Source: Punica granatum
Lineage: Eukaryota; Streptophyta; Magnoliopsida; Myrtales; Lythraceae
Reading direction: 5' to 3'
Assembly (NCBI RefSeq): GCF_007655135.1
Contig: NC_045132.1
Coordinates: 4,278,001 to 4,342,000 of the forward strand
DNA length: 64,000 nt
Shown: piece by piece, positions 11,667 through 23,400 of the stretch
Numbering within the stretch: position 1 is the first letter of the stretch
Layout of the letters: each line of letters opens with the position of its first letter
Program-made: the position numbers and the translations under genes
The notes under the pieces: model-generated
Told to the model about the DNA's origin: nothing
What the model saw: the letters and a program-made list of their open reading frames with translations, nothing else
Database searches by the model: none

Positions 11667-13978
11667 TTTTTTTTTTTTTGAATAAGAATGTATATGTCAT
11701 TAATAGATAAAGAAACAGAAGTTCTAATGGAATCTCAGACTCCCTAGAGAGAACATGTGAGGGAAGCGAGGAGACGAGGACAAACCTGTTGTGCTTACAA
11801 ATTGCTGCCCAGCTGGCAAGATTATGGGTGAGATAATTCGAGTTCCTCGGCCAATATCCCAACTAACAAAATGAGATAAAAGGTCTTTAGCCTTAGCTAC
11901 ATAGGAATGAAAAAACGACAGAGTTGTTGGAGGAGATCATGTAGAGCATCTACGACGTCCATGGAATCACCTACTAGAAGCAAGGAGGCAATACCCACTT
12001 CCTTAGTTGTAGAGATAGCTAGGTAAGCAGCTTCTGCTTCCCCTTCAAGAGGGTCAGTGGAGGTGGATTTGAAGGTCCAAGCGTGTCGTAGAGTGCAAAG
12101 ATGATATGCCGAGTCGTGAAGTCGAAGGAAGTGCAGGGGAGCTTTGATGGGCAATGCATCTATATGTTCCAATCTGTGATGTATGCTGTTTCTCGAGCCA
12201 AGCTTGTTTGTAAATGGCAGTTTTCCTTGTGATCTCCTGGGCTATTTTCAGCGGGTTCAATACATGGAGCTTCCCTGTTTGAATTTCGTTACTGCCATAA
12301 AGCATCAAAGCAGACCACAACTTGTAATTGGAAATGATGTTGCAGATGGTGAGGAATGTTGAGGTCAAGGTCAACTCCCATAATTAGTCTGATCCAATGT
12401 ACCGGGGAACTGATCCTTGCTCTATTGACTCGAATGGGCAATTCCAAGAGTGACCAAACAATCTCAACAAAGGGGCAAGTGAGGAATACATGAATGGAAG
12501 TTCCTAGTTGACTATGACAGAAGTAGAGCAATCAGTATTTGTGATACAAAATCTTCGGCCGAGTATGGATGCAAATAGGAATGCTTCCTAAATAAGTCTT
12601 CAGAGGAGGAGTTTGCAACGATCATGAATTTTTGCCCTCCAAATTCGTTTCCATTCAGATTTGGAAAGACGAGATTGCGGGAAATGAGTGGTTTGGTCAA
12701 CTAGATAGTTGAGTGAAGACCATTAGTTGCTGATTGCCAAATCAAAGAGTCAAAAGGTTCATTTGGATGCAGCTTGATTTCAAGAATGCAGTGAGTGGAA
12801 GAGTTATCGAATAATGACTGGAGTAGAGGGACATTCCAGGAGATTCCATTTGCAAGAATAAGTTTTAGACACCCATCTGTATTTTGAGGTGATAGGGCAG
12901 TTTAATCGAGCATTGGGCAAGAAATTAGGGTTGTTTATGGTTCCGTCCATATGTCGATGGACCGACCATTTGCTATCCTGAAGCATGCTCATTTTCTTAA
13001 CAGCGGAATTGTGGTACAAGTCCCGATGTCCAAAGGAATGAGGATCTTGAATTGGGAGTATGGTAGAAGAAAGGCTGGTGTTTCAAGTATTTCCTTTGTA
13101 AGAGCTGTACATATGGTCTATCGGAGTTCCAGCAAATTGCCCAAGCAAGTTTCAAGATAGAGGCAATGTTTTGATCCCACACCCTTCAAAACCCGAGACC
13201 TCCACTGAATTTGGGGATCAAAGTAGGTCCCAAGATTTAAGATGAATCCTGGGGTTGCCAAGAGAATTGTTTTCCCACCAAAAATTTGAGAACATGGAGT
13301 CAAGTATTTGACAGAGAGTCTTTGGGAGAAGAAGGAAGTCATAGTGTAAGCTGGGAGGGATACAACAACTGTACGGATTAGCACACTTTTACCAGCTTGA
13401 GAAAGGGTCCTAGATTTCCAAGAGCTGAGTTTTTGAGTGCCTCGATCAATGTCTTCGAAGTATCTTGTTTTGGCTTTTTGGATATACAGTGGTAGACCGA
13501 GATACTTGGATTTCATCTGACATTTTTTGAGCTCAAGAAGAGCGCAAAAATGATTCCCAAGTTTGTTAGGCATATTATTGCTAAAGAAAAGAGCAAACTC
13601 GGCTCAATTGATTTTCTGTCCTGACCAGAGTTGGTATTGATCAAGAAGACTGAATAAGTGGAGCAGGTTCCAATCAGTCGCTTCAGCAAAGAGAAATAGG
13701 TCGTCCAGCAGAACGAAGATGAGTCATGGGAGGGCAGCCAAGACCAATTTTGATTCCTTGAATATTACCTAATGATTCCTCATAGGACGAAAGTCTAGAG
13801 AGAGCCTCAGTAGCTAATAGGAAAAGAAAGAAAGGGGGACAATGGATCTCCTTGTCGAATGCCACGAGATGGCTTAAGTAACCGGAAGGGAGCTTTCATT
13901 AATGAAAATGGAGTATGAGAAAATAGAGATGCATTGATGAACCCAATGGATCCATCATCCATCAAAACCAAGATCATG
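11667..13978 (-). mobile_element. Degenerate LINE (non-LTR retrotransposon), 3' part
   Basis: Minus-strand frames show the 3' half of a plant LINE ORF2, broken by stops and frameshifts. At about 13573-13118 it encodes the post-RT region (KYLGLPLYIQKAKTRYFEDI, then LSQAGKSVLIRTVVVSLPAYTM). At about 12172-11897 it encodes RNase H-like sequence (GEAEAAYLAISTTKEVG, LLLVGDSMDVVDAL). A 14-T run at 11667-11680 is the expected poly(A) tail of a minus-strand LINE. The element continues at 19029 on the far side of the copia insertion. No intact ORF remains. Confidence 0.85.
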
Positions 13979-14207
13979 TATTACGGGATATGCCATGATT
14001 TCCGAGATATTTCCACATATTCTCCGAGATTTGTTACATTAGAATCTTCTTATATTCTTAGGATATTCTAGGATATTCTTAGGATATTCTTTGTATAGTT
14101 TATACAGTATCCTTTTTTGATTTACTTACGAGTTATTTTGTATATATACGGTTGTCACATCAATAAAGATTATCACCTTCTATTCAATCGATTCTCCTCT
14201 TTTCACA
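13979..14207 (+). repeat. 5' LTR of copia element
   Basis: A 229-bp LTR starting tattacgggatatgcc and ending tcctcttttcaca. It holds repeated ttaggatattc units, a tgtatatatacgg TATA-like stretch and an aataaag polyadenylation-like signal near its 3' end. Confidence 0.95.
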
Positions 14208-14219
14208 TGGTATCAGAGC
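14208..14219 (+). other. Primer-binding site (tRNA-iMet type)
   Basis: tggtatcagagc directly follows the 5' LTR. It is the standard plant copia primer-binding site complementary to the 3' end of initiator methionine tRNA. Confidence 0.93.
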
Positions 14220-14281
14220 TTCAAAGTCTTGAAACCGATCAAATCCTTGTTGATATTCGTTTCTTATTTTCCAATTATCCC

Positions 14282-17200
14282 ATGGAAGCAAACACTGGAG
14301 TAGGAATGGGATCCATCATCGCTGTTTCACCTTATACTGTCACCTCATCCGATGCGCTAGGAATCAAGATCATCGCCTGCACTTTGAATGGTGAGAATTA
14401 TCTCACTTGGTCCAGGCTAATGACTAATGCACTTCGAGCAAAGAATAAGCTTGGGTTCATCGATGGCTCAGTACAAAAACCAGCTGAGGGAGATGCCAAT
14501 GAATTGCAATGGATCATGTGCAATTCGATGGTCGTGGCGTGGATAACCAATACTCTCGATCAAGATTTGCAATCGAGTGTCGCATGTATCGAAAATGCGA
14601 AGACTCTCTGGGATGACCTCAAAGAGAGGTTTTCGGAAGGTAACGAAGCAAGGATATATGAATTGAAATCTCGTTTATGTCTGATGAGACAGGAAGGTGA
14701 AACCGTCGCAAAGTATTATTCCAATCTCAAAGTCTTGTGGGATGAGCTAGAGAATTTTCTCACGGCTCCTACTTGTACTTGTGCGGCGGCAGCATTCGTG
14801 ACTTCACATCGCGAGAAAGAAAAAGCATATCAATTTCTCATGGGGCTCAACCCGGAGTTCGGTATGGTGCGCTCCAATATCCTGAGTCTTGATACACTTC
14901 CTTCTCTTAACAAAATTTATTACATGGTGATTCATGAGGAGCGACAAAAGATTGTGGCTCGTGGACATGAGTCGGGACCAGAGGCAGCAGTTTATTATGT
15001 CAAGGAGGGAGCTGGAACAAATCAACCCGACGCACGATCGGGAGGACGACCTTACTGTGATCACTGTGACCGAATGGGCCACACTCGCAGCACATGCTGG
15101 AAACTTCACGGAAAGCCCACGGATTGGGAGCCCAGGAGCAAAGGCAAAGGCGGGCCCAAGCAGCAAAAGAAACATGGGCCGAGTTATGCAGCGACTGGGC
15201 CGAGTAATCTGCAGGCCCGTTCAAATGCAGTCCAGGCCGCCAGCTCTGGTCCGAAGCCCAGCAAAATTTCAGAGCTGTCCACAGCCCAGTTCGAGAAGCT
15301 TCTTGACATAGTCGGAAGAGATAATCACTCAGCTGAGCCTCTTGTCGGTAATAAATTAATTTCCATTAATCCAGATGATCAATGGATTATTGACACGGGT
15401 GCTTCGCGCCACATGACAGGAAGGGTTGACTTATTTAATTCTAGTCGACTTATTGAGAATTTCAGGGTTCGATTTCCTAATGGCAATTCTATTCTTGCCA
15501 CTAAGGAAGGAAACATTCATATCGCTGGGGATCTCAATTTATCGAATGTCATACTAGTTCCATCTTTTGAGTGCAATTTAATATCAGTTGCTCAATTATC
15601 CACTGATTCTAATTGTCGGGTGATTTTTCATGGTGACATGTGCTTATTACAGGACCTCACCACGAGGAAGACGTTTGGAGTGGGTGAAATGCTCGGGGGG
15701 GTCTACTATTTACGGCGTGTGTCATCATCGTCAGTCATAGCTTCCGCAGTCACATTTGAAAATAATGAGCTTTGGCACAACCGTTTGGGGCACCCGTCAC
15801 GTCGTCTTATTTTTAAGGGTATTACATCTAATTCCAGTTGTCATAAGGACTGTGATGTTTGCTATAGGTCAAAGCAAACTCGTTCTCCATTTCCAATAAG
15901 TCTCAATAAAGCGAGCTATTTATTCCAATTAGTTCATTGTGATTTATGGGGGCCATACAAAATTAAATCACTTTCTGGGGCTTATTACTTCATGACGATT
16001 GTTGATGACTATAGTCGAGCTATTTGGATATACCCTTTACGTGATAAAGCCGAGGCCAGATATAACCTAATTGGATTCATCAATCTGGTACAAAATCAGT
16101 TTGAAAGATCAGTGAAAATTCTTCGGACTGATAATGGGTCGGAATTTCTCTCCAAAGAAATACAAAATTTCTTCTCACAACGTGGCATCATACATCAGAC
16201 TTCCTGTTCCTATACTCCACAACAGAATGGGCGAGTAGAAAGGAAACATCGCCACATATTAAACGTGGCACGGGCACTCTTATTTCAGGCAAGTCTTCCA
16301 ACACGATTTTGGGGAGAATGTGTGACCACTGCTGCATACCTCATCAATATAACGCCATCATCGATTTTATCGGGTAAAACTCCGTTTGAGATGTTATTCA
16401 ATAAACCACCTGATTATTCTCACCTACGAGTATTTGGTTGTCTTTGCTACGCACATAATAGGTCAAGCGTAACAGACAAATTTGGAGAAAGATCACGTAA
16501 GTGTATTTTCGTGGGATACCCATACGGTAAGAAGGGTTGGCGCTTATATGATTTGAAAACACGAGAAATATTTGTCTCTAGGGATGTGAAATTTTTTGAG
16601 GACACATTTCCTTTTTCTCAAGAGAGGTTGGACAATAGAATTATTGACAAGAATGACACACCCTTGTTCTTGGATTTTGTGCCCGGTTCGGATTATGGAA
16701 GCAAGGGGGAGAATTATGAGCTAGAAAATAAATTCAAATCAGTTCAGCCCAATGATGAATCAGGACATGCCCAGCCCGAAGTTAATTCAGCAGTCCAGCC
16801 CGTTTCTTCTGATCATCGGCCCGCAGAACTGGAGAATATTCCAGCTCGGCCTGCAGTCCAGCTCCCTTCCTCTGAGGCCCAATTCTCTTCCTCCGAGGCC
16901 CGGATCACTTCCTCCGAGGCCCAGCTTCTTCCTTCTGCGGCCCAGCTTCCTTTCTCTGTACACAGTCCACTGATTCAGCCCATGGATTTTGGGCCTCTTT
17001 CTCCTACCCATGCTGATAGTACTCCAGATAATCAGAATATTCAGTTACGAAGATCAGACAGAAATCGACATCCTCCCAGTTGGCACAAGGATTTTCTTTG
17101 CCATACAGTTGAAATTCAGCCCCCCCTCTCCAATTCGAGCACACCCACTTCATCGACTTTCTCGGGTAAGTCTTATTCAATTGAGCCATGTCTATCATAT

Positions 17201-18787
17201 TCGAAATTTACTGATTATCATTTTGCATATACTGCGGCATTGGACCATGAGGTTGAACCTCGATCCTACCAAGAAGCAGTACAAGATTCTCGATGGCGTA
17301 ATGCTATGCAGGCTGAAATACGAGCTTTGGAATCTAACAATACTTGGCGAATAGAACCAGTTCCCGAAGGCAAGAAACCCATTGGTTGCAAATGGGTTTT
17401 CAAAATTAAACGTCATGCGGATGGCAGCATTGAACGTTTCAAGGCTCGTCTTGTAGCAAAAGGATTCACACAAATAGAGGGTGTGGATTTTCATGAAACT
17501 TTTGCACCCGTCGCCAAGCTCGTTACGGTACGTGTTCTGCTTTCTCTCGCAGTAACTAATAATTGGGAAATGCATCAACTAGATGTCCATAATGCATTTC
17601 TTCATGGGGAACTTGAAGAGGAAGTATATATGAAGTTACCCCCGGGATTTTCTCATCGACGCCCAGGTTATGCGTGTCGTCTTCAGAAATCTCTTTATGG
17701 TCTTCGCCAAGCGTCTCGCAATTGGTTCTCTAAGTTTACGAGTGCCCTACGCAATTATGGTTTCTCTCAGTCTGAAGCCGATCATTCTCTCTTTACACTA
17801 CAGCGGGATAAGAAATTTCTTGCGGTACTAGTCTATGTGGATGATATGATTGTCGTTGGGAATAGTTCTGAAGACTGTACATCTCTTAAGAGATATCTTG
17901 ATACTCATTTTCGCATTAAAGACCTGGGGTCTTTAAGATACTTTCTCGGGATAGAAGTAACCCGCATGGAGAAGGGCTTATTTCTCAATCAAAGGAAATA
18001 TGCACTCGACATCATCAATGAGTGCGGCTTACTTGGATCGAAGCCCTCCTACTTTCCTATGGAACAACGTCATGGTCTATCATCGGACTCGGGCTCTCCA
18101 ATATCAGAACCGACTAGATACCGTCGTTTGATCGGTCGTCTAATTTATTTGACCATAACTCGTCCTGAGTTGTCTTACTCGGTTCACATCCTCTCCCAGT
18201 TCATGCAGGACCCACGAAAGGATCACTGGGATGCAGCATTAAGGATCATTCGTTACCTCAAATGCTCACCGGGACAGGGAATATTCTTACGACCTGCTTC
18301 CATGGATTTAGTAGCATATTGTGATTCCGATTGGGCTAGCTGTCCAATGACTAGACGATCAGTCACCGGATATTTTATCACACTTGGTGGTAGTCCAGTA
18401 TCATGGAAAACAAAGAAGCAAACCACAGTCTCCAGATCATCTGCAGAAGCTGAGTACCGAGCTATGGCAGCAACTGTTAGTGAGGTCATATGGTTACGTA
18501 GTCTTCTATCTTCTTTGGGCGTCACAATACCTGGACCTACACTCTTGTATTGCGATAATCAAGCCGCTCTACATATTGCGGCAAATCCTGTATTCCATGA
18601 ACGAACCAAGCATATTGAGATCGATTGCCATTTTATCCGGGATCATATACTGTCAGGCATTATTTCTACAGCTTATTTATCGACACATTCACAGTTGGCA
18701 GATTTGTTCACTAAAGCTCTCGGTCGAGATCGCTTTCATTTACTCCTTCGCAAGTTGGGAATTCGGGATCCTCATTCTCCAACTTGA
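14282..18787 (+). CDS. Copia Gag-Pol polyprotein, intact
   Basis: One uninterrupted frame of 1501 codons. The ATG at 14282 (MEANTGVGMG) is preferred because the longer open frame would begin inside the 5' LTR. Order: Gag (residues about 20-250, WSRLMTNALRAKNKLG), zinc knuckle CDHCDRMGHTRSTC (about 258), aspartic protease WIIDTGASRHM (about 370), integrase HHCC zone (LWHNRLGHPS about 498, CDVCYRSK) and catalytic core with D in HCDLWG, D in RTDNGSEF (about 616) and E in GRVERKH (about 650), reverse transcriptase with KARLVAKGFTQ and YVDDMIVVG (about 1185), and RNase H with CDSDWASC (about 1346). Integrase preceding RT defines Ty1/copia. The spacer before RT holds degenerate SSEAQ-type repeats. 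The stop overlaps the polypurine tract. With all motifs present, the element may be autonomous. Confidence 0.95.
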   Translation: MEANTGVGMGSIIAVSPYTVTSSDALGIKIIACTLNGENYLTWSRLMTNALRAKNKLGFIDGSVQKPAEGDANELQWIMCNSMVVAWITNTLDQDLQSSVACIENAKTLWDDLKERFSEGNEARIYELKSRLCLMRQEGETVAKYYSNLKVLWDELENFLTAPTCTCAAAAFVTSHREKEKAYQFLMGLNPEFGMVRSNILSLDTLPSLNKIYYMVIHEERQKIVARGHESGPEAAVYYVKEGAGTNQPDARSGGRPYCDHCDRMGHTRSTCWKLHGKPTDWEPRSKGKGGPKQQKKHGPSYAATGPSNLQARSNAVQAASSGPKPSKISELSTAQFEKLLDIVGRDNHSAEPLVGNKLISINPDDQWIIDTGASRHMTGRVDLFNSSRLIENFRVRFPNGNSILATKEGNIHIAGDLNLSNVILVPSFECNLISVAQLSTDSNCRVIFHGDMCLLQDLTTRKTFGVGEMLGGVYYLRRVSSSSVIASAVTFENNELWHNRLGHPSRRLIFKGITSNSSCHKDCDVCYRSKQTRSPFPISLNKASYLFQLVHCDLWGPYKIKSLSGAYYFMTIVDDYSRAIWIYPLRDKAEARYNLIGFINLVQNQFERSVKILRTDNGSEFLSKEIQNFFSQRGIIHQTSCSYTPQQNGRVERKHRHILNVARALLFQASLPTRFWGECVTTAAYLINITPSSILSGKTPFEMLFNKPPDYSHLRVFGCLCYAHNRSSVTDKFGERSRKCIFVGYPYGKKGWRLYDLKTREIFVSRDVKFFEDTFPFSQERLDNRIIDKNDTPLFLDFVPGSDYGSKGENYELENKFKSVQPNDESGHAQPEVNSAVQPVSSDHRPAELENIPARPAVQLPSSEAQFSSSEARITSSEAQLLPSAAQLPFSVHSPLIQPMDFGPLSPTHADSTPDNQNIQLRRSDRNRHPPSWHKDFLCHTVEIQPPLSNSSTPTSSTFSGKSYSIEPCLSYSKFTDYHFAYTAALDHEVEPRSYQEAVQDSRWRNAMQAEIRALESNNTWRIEPVPEGKKPIGCKWVFKIKRHADGSIERFKARLVAKGFTQIEGVDFHETFAPVAKLVTVRVLLSLAVTNNWEMHQLDVHNAFLHGELEEEVYMKLPPGFSHRRPGYACRLQKSLYGLRQASRNWFSKFTSALRNYGFSQSEADHSLFTLQRDKKFLAVLVYVDDMIVVGNSSEDCTSLKRYLDTHFRIKDLGSLRYFLGIEVTRMEKGLFLNQRKYALDIINECGLLGSKPSYFPMEQRHGLSSDSGSPISEPTRYRRLIGRLIYLTITRPELSYSVHILSQFMQDPRKDHWDAALRIIRYLKCSPGQGIFLRPASMDLVAYCDSDWASCPMTRRSVTGYFITLGGSPVSWKTKKQTTVSRSSAEAEYRAMAATVSEVIWLRSLLSSLGVTIPGPTLLYCDNQAALHIAANPVFHERTKHIEIDCHFIRDHILSGIISTAYLSTHSQLADLFTKALGRDRFHLLLRKLGIRDPHSPT

Positions 18788-18794
18788 GGGGGAG
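18786..18794 (+). other. Polypurine tract of copia element
   Basis: gagggggag lies immediately before the 3' LTR and serves as plus-strand primer in reverse transcription. Its first two bases are the end of the Gag-Pol stop codon. Confidence 0.9.
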
Positions 18795-19023
18795 TATTAC
18801 GGGATATGCCATGATTTCCGAGATATTTCCACATATTCTCCGAGATTTGTTACATTAGAATCTTCTTATATTCTTAGGATATTCTAGGATATTCTTAGGA
18901 TATTCTTTGTATAGTTTATACAGTATCCTTTTTTGATTTACTTACGAGTTATTTTGTATATATACGGTTGTCACATCAATAAAGATTATCACCTTCTATT
19001 CAATCGATTCTCCTCTTTTCACA
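18795..19023 (+). repeat. 3' LTR of copia element
   Basis: A 229-bp copy of the 5' LTR. I found no difference when comparing them by eye. Confidence 0.95.
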
Positions 19024-19028
19024 TCATG

Positions 19029-19889
19029 CATGACTTCAACAAGGAGTGACCACTCGACCCTATGAAAGGCCTTTTCCATATCTATTTTGGCTGCCACATA
19101 GAACTTCGGTCCTTTATGAGTTTTGAGAAATGAAAGACCTCATGAGCAATGACAGTATCATCAGAGATATTTCTACCAGCAATAAAAGGCATAGGGAGAT
19201 CAGCTTAGGAAGCACCGTTTTCCGTCTGGAAGCCAATATTTTGGAGCATTGTCACCTTTTGGAATGAGGGCGATATTAGTATGATTATGGCTCTTACGAA
19301 TGAAATTACCTCGTAAGGAGCTCTGCACTGCCTGAGTGATGTCCTTCCCGATGATCCCCCAGTAGGTGTGGTATAAAAGAGCTGACATTCGATTAGGTCC
19401 CGGAGCTTTGAGAGCTCCAAGAGAGAAAGTAGCATTTTGTATTTCAAGGAGGTCAGGTAGTGCACATACGGTGTTGTTTTCCTCTGAAGTGATAGCAGGA
19501 GGGAAAAGAGAATGGAAGGCTCGGTTGAAGATGGAGATGAAGTGGTGAACAGGTCGGTGAAGTGGGCGACGAACGCTTGCTCAATGACCCGAGCATCTGA
19601 GGTCCAGGAATTATCTGGGTTTTTAAGTAAGTCGATTGAGTTGGGGCCCCTACAGATGACGGCGGTAAGATGGAGAATCTAGTGTTCTAGGCGGTGGAAG
19701 TAAGCCACATTGCCTAAGACTTTTGTCTCCAATGGAGCTCTTGTCGTTTCAGCCATTCCTCATTTCAGCAATTACTTGAATGTTTCGCTCAGGGGAGTCT
19801 AGCGATTGCTGTTGTTCCAAAGAGGAATACAGTTCTTTGATGAGTTTGAAGGTTATGGAAGACCTCTTTGTTCCATTTCCGGAGAGCAT
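19029..19889 (-). mobile_element. Degenerate LINE, 5' part (split by copia)
   Basis: The minus-strand reading continues the LINE: RNFIRKSHNHTNIALIPKGD (a typical start of plant LINE RT) at about 19310-19210, and EEWLKRQELHWRQKS at about 19755-19710, which matches the zone just before RT. Endonuclease sequence is missing, so the copy is 5'-truncated. Its far border is placed near 19889 because catagttcttctg (11656) by the poly(T) end and cataagttcttatg (19887) here may be a decayed target duplication. Confidence 0.75.
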
Positions 19890-20469
19890 AAGTTCTTATG
19901 AAGTTTTTATGAAGAATCTCTCGAGGCTATAAGCAGTCAGGAGCTGATAAACTAAAATGACCGGACGCAAGCAGCTTAACGAAATCAAGCTGATGAGAAG
20001 GTTGTCCGTTTGAGTTGCAGAAGGCATGACTGCTTCAACCGAGAACCCTCTAACGTGTTGGTTCAGCTTCAACATATCATCTCTATATGGGACCATTTTG
20101 CATACGAAGGGGTAAACAAAGGCCAATGCTTTCATTGGCGTGTGCCGTCGGACATAACCTATGTCAAGGAAGAAACTTAACAACAAAGTATATTGTTCCA
20201 CCTCCAAACCCGGTAAAACAGTTCTGAAGTGTTGTACAGGAAAACATGCCAATGTCAAACTATCAATCAACGAGTGGATACATTATACAAAATGTAACGA
20301 CTCATTGTATGACATTCCAGAAGTTCGTGTCTGCCGCTTTATTCATCTGTTGCCCCCTGCATCTGTTTTGTGGGGGACCATGGTGGCAGTGAAAGAAAGT
20401 TTGGTCTTGGAATAGACCCTGAGAAAAGCAAAACCCAGCTCTTTACTCGAATATGCCCGATCATTGTAC
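19890..20469. other. Spacer / aconitase 3' flank
   Basis: No recognisable gene. The part next to 20470 should include the aconitase 3' untranslated region (minus strand). Small frames on both strands match nothing I know. Confidence 0.5.
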
Positions 20470-23400
20470 TCAGTGGCTCGCACCAATCAAGTTCCTGATT
20501 GCATACTGCAAGATGCCGCCGTGATCGAAATAAGCCAACTCCACCTACAAGGTAAATACAAAACCATATCAGAAACAACAGAAATTGAGTGCAAGACTTT
20601 CACCATTCAGATCTCTTTGGCGGGATCAGATTACAGAGGGTGAAAAAGCCTCGGGTACAATTAAATCGTGATTGGCCAGAGTTAGTTCTGTTACCTCAGT
20701 GTCAAACCGCAGTGTACAAGTAAACAACTTGCCGCTGTTGGCAACCACCGTTACGTCTTGGCCTGGTCTTATCTCGCTCACGCGGTTCGGGAGGTCAATG
20801 GTGAACCGCTCGTGGCCAGTCAACCCAAGAGTATCAGCATCCTCGCCGGGCTTGAAACACAATGGGATGATGCCCATTCCAACTAAGTTGCTTCGGTGAA
20901 TCCGCTCGAAGCTCTTCGCTATCACAGCTTTAACACCCTGATACCAAGTCATAGTTAATGGTTTCATCCTAGAAGGTGAGATTCTTGCGGATCGAACTTT
21001 TTGGGACTAAAAAAGAAAATGACATGGGACAGACCAGAAGCTTCGGACCCTTGGCTGCCCAATCGCGGGAGCTTCCACTACCATACTCTGCGCCAGCCAA
21101 AATAATGGTCTCTTGCCCGTCGCTCTTATACCTCTGAAACAGATATAGAACAATTCATGTTACAAATCGAACTCTACCAGGAAACACCAAGAACAGACAT
21201 GTAACATCATGCAAGTCCTGTGCCAAAAGGAATATTTACAAAAACTGAACTTTCAGCTTGCGTTTGGTTTTCGAGTTGGATAATGATACAACTCAACTTG
21301 ATTTTGTGCACTAATTGCAAGTGTTGACAAATATATTGATGTGTAACAATATATATAAGTATGTATATATAGATGTGAAAGTAGATCAAAAATTTATTAT
21401 TAAAAAACCGATATGTATATATAGATGTGAAAGCATATAGGGAATTTATTATTAAAAAATTAATTAAAAAAATGATTAGAAAAAAAGTATGTGAGAGAAT
21501 TTATATTTAATTAGAGAAAAAAATAAAAATGTAATGATTGTGTTGTTGAATTAAGGGAAAAATAAAGTTAAGTTGAGTCGAGTAAGATTTAGATTTGAAA
21601 ACCAAATGAAGCTTAAGTATGCCGGGTAACGGAATATTGGATACAAAAATTGAACTTTTAAGTATGTAGGTGAAAAATGAATTACCATGGCTGCATCGAA
21701 GACCGATAATTTCTCTCCGCTGGGAATGTGAATAGTCTTGGGCCCTACCTCCCCCTTCAAGAGCTTATTAACTAGCCGAATATTCGCAAAGGTTCCCCTT
21801 GCCATTACCTCATCATTGCCCCGGCGGCTACCATAGGAGTTGAAGTCCCTCCTGTTGACACCGCGCTCCATCAGGTATCTTGCAGCAGGGCTGTCCCTAT
21901 GGATGCTGCCAGCTGGTGAGATGTGATCAGTTGTGATGCTGTCCCCGAAGTTAAGGAGGCAGTAGGCATCCTTGACTCCGTATGGTCCAGGGGGAGACAT
22001 GGACATGCCCTTGAAGTAGGGTGGCTCGTGGATGTAAGTTGAGCTCGGGTCCCAAGAGTAGAGGGTGCTAGAGGGCACAGTCAGCTGGTTCCACATGGGG
22101 TTCCCCTTGGTGATTGCTTCATAGGTAGCTCTGAACATGTCTGGCAGGACATTTGACTGAACAACCTGAGGAAGAAAGCAAGCAATTGAAGGAGATAAGC
22201 CTGGAATTCTAATTTTACTAAATGTTTTCAGTGAAAAATTTATCTTTCTCGAGAGGCCATCCTTTATAAACAGCTTTTTTTGAAACTTCAAAATGATCAT
22301 TATTACAGCCGTAGCTCAAAAGTTAACGCTCACTTCTGCTACTTCTTCATTTGATGGCCAAATATCTCTCAAATACACGTTCTTTCCATCTTTGCCCACC
22401 CCGACAGCCTCTGTTTCAAAGTCAATGTCCACCTGCAAAATATATTTTCAATAAGAAACACAACTGAAACTTAGCTGAGTCTAAAACAAATTGTTATTCC
22501 CTGCTAAATAAATGCGTCAAGAAAATATGCATGAGAGGGATTTACAAGTTACATACTGTGCCAGCAAGAGCATAGGCAACCACGAGGGGAGGAGAAGCGA
22601 GATAGTTTGCCCTCGTCAATGGATGAACACGACCTTCAAAGTTCCTATTGCCAGACAACACAGCTGCTGCTACAATATCTGGTCACACATGAAATTCGAA
22701 AATTCAGTAAGTGGCCTAATTGGGCCCCAAAAAGAAAAACAAGTAGCCTTATTTTTTTCTTGAATCCAAGATATGAAGTAAAAACTGATGATTTCTTCTG
22801 TTTTTACTTTATATATTTTAGGCAGACTCCTTCAACCAAAGATACATGTCGTACTAAGAGTATAGAGATGAAACTGAGACATGTTACAAATAAAGACAAC
22901 CTTTCCTTTTTCCAAATGAGGGGGCTCATTAAGGAGTTATCTTGAGGCCATGAATGCACCGAAGCTCATTAAGCTAGGTTAAGTCTAGAATTCTAAACCC
23001 AAGTGGGTGGCTACACCGTTTAAATGACAGTGTGGCCGAATGTAACTCGACACGTAAAACTTGAAAACTATGATTTCTCAGATCCCTCCACAAGCCCATG
23101 ACACCCCCATAAGTTGGTGGACTCAATCATGTTCAGGCAGTGACGACCGTGTGTAGAGTATACCATGTTGAAAAGGGGATAAAAACCTATCAAAACCAAG
23201 ACATAACCCCGCGCCGAAGTCTGCTCCTACTAACTGCTCAACTTATCTGCGGGATTCAAATAGTTACCATTTTCGCTGATAGCTGATGCAACTGCTTCTT
23301 CAAGGTCCCCAGAATTTCCAATGCATGTTGTGCACCCGTAGCCCACAATGTTGAACCCCAGCTGGTTCAGATACTTCTGCAGACCACTGCAAAAACAACC

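Larger units (their letters stand above)
13979..19023 (+). mobile_element. Full-length Ty1/copia LTR retrotransposon
   Basis: A complete element: a 229-bp LTR at each end, a primer-binding site, one Gag-Pol frame, a polypurine tract, and the 5-bp target duplication tcatg at 13974-13978 and 19024-19028. The two LTRs look identical base for base. It is inserted in plus orientation inside a minus-strand LINE. Both LTRs begin with TA instead of the usual TG and end with CA. Confidence 0.97.

Noticed and set aside
14117..14281. Upstream extension of the copia frame to 14117
   Set aside because: It lies inside the 5' LTR and across the primer-binding site; the ATG at 14282 is the sensible start.
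18384..18887. Long frame overlapping the copia RNase H region and 3' LTR
   Set aside because: Shadow of the true Gag-Pol frame; no independent protein character.
19896..20270. 124-codon minus frame downstream of aconitase
   Set aside because: No recognisable domain; lies in the expected 3' untranslated or spacer region.
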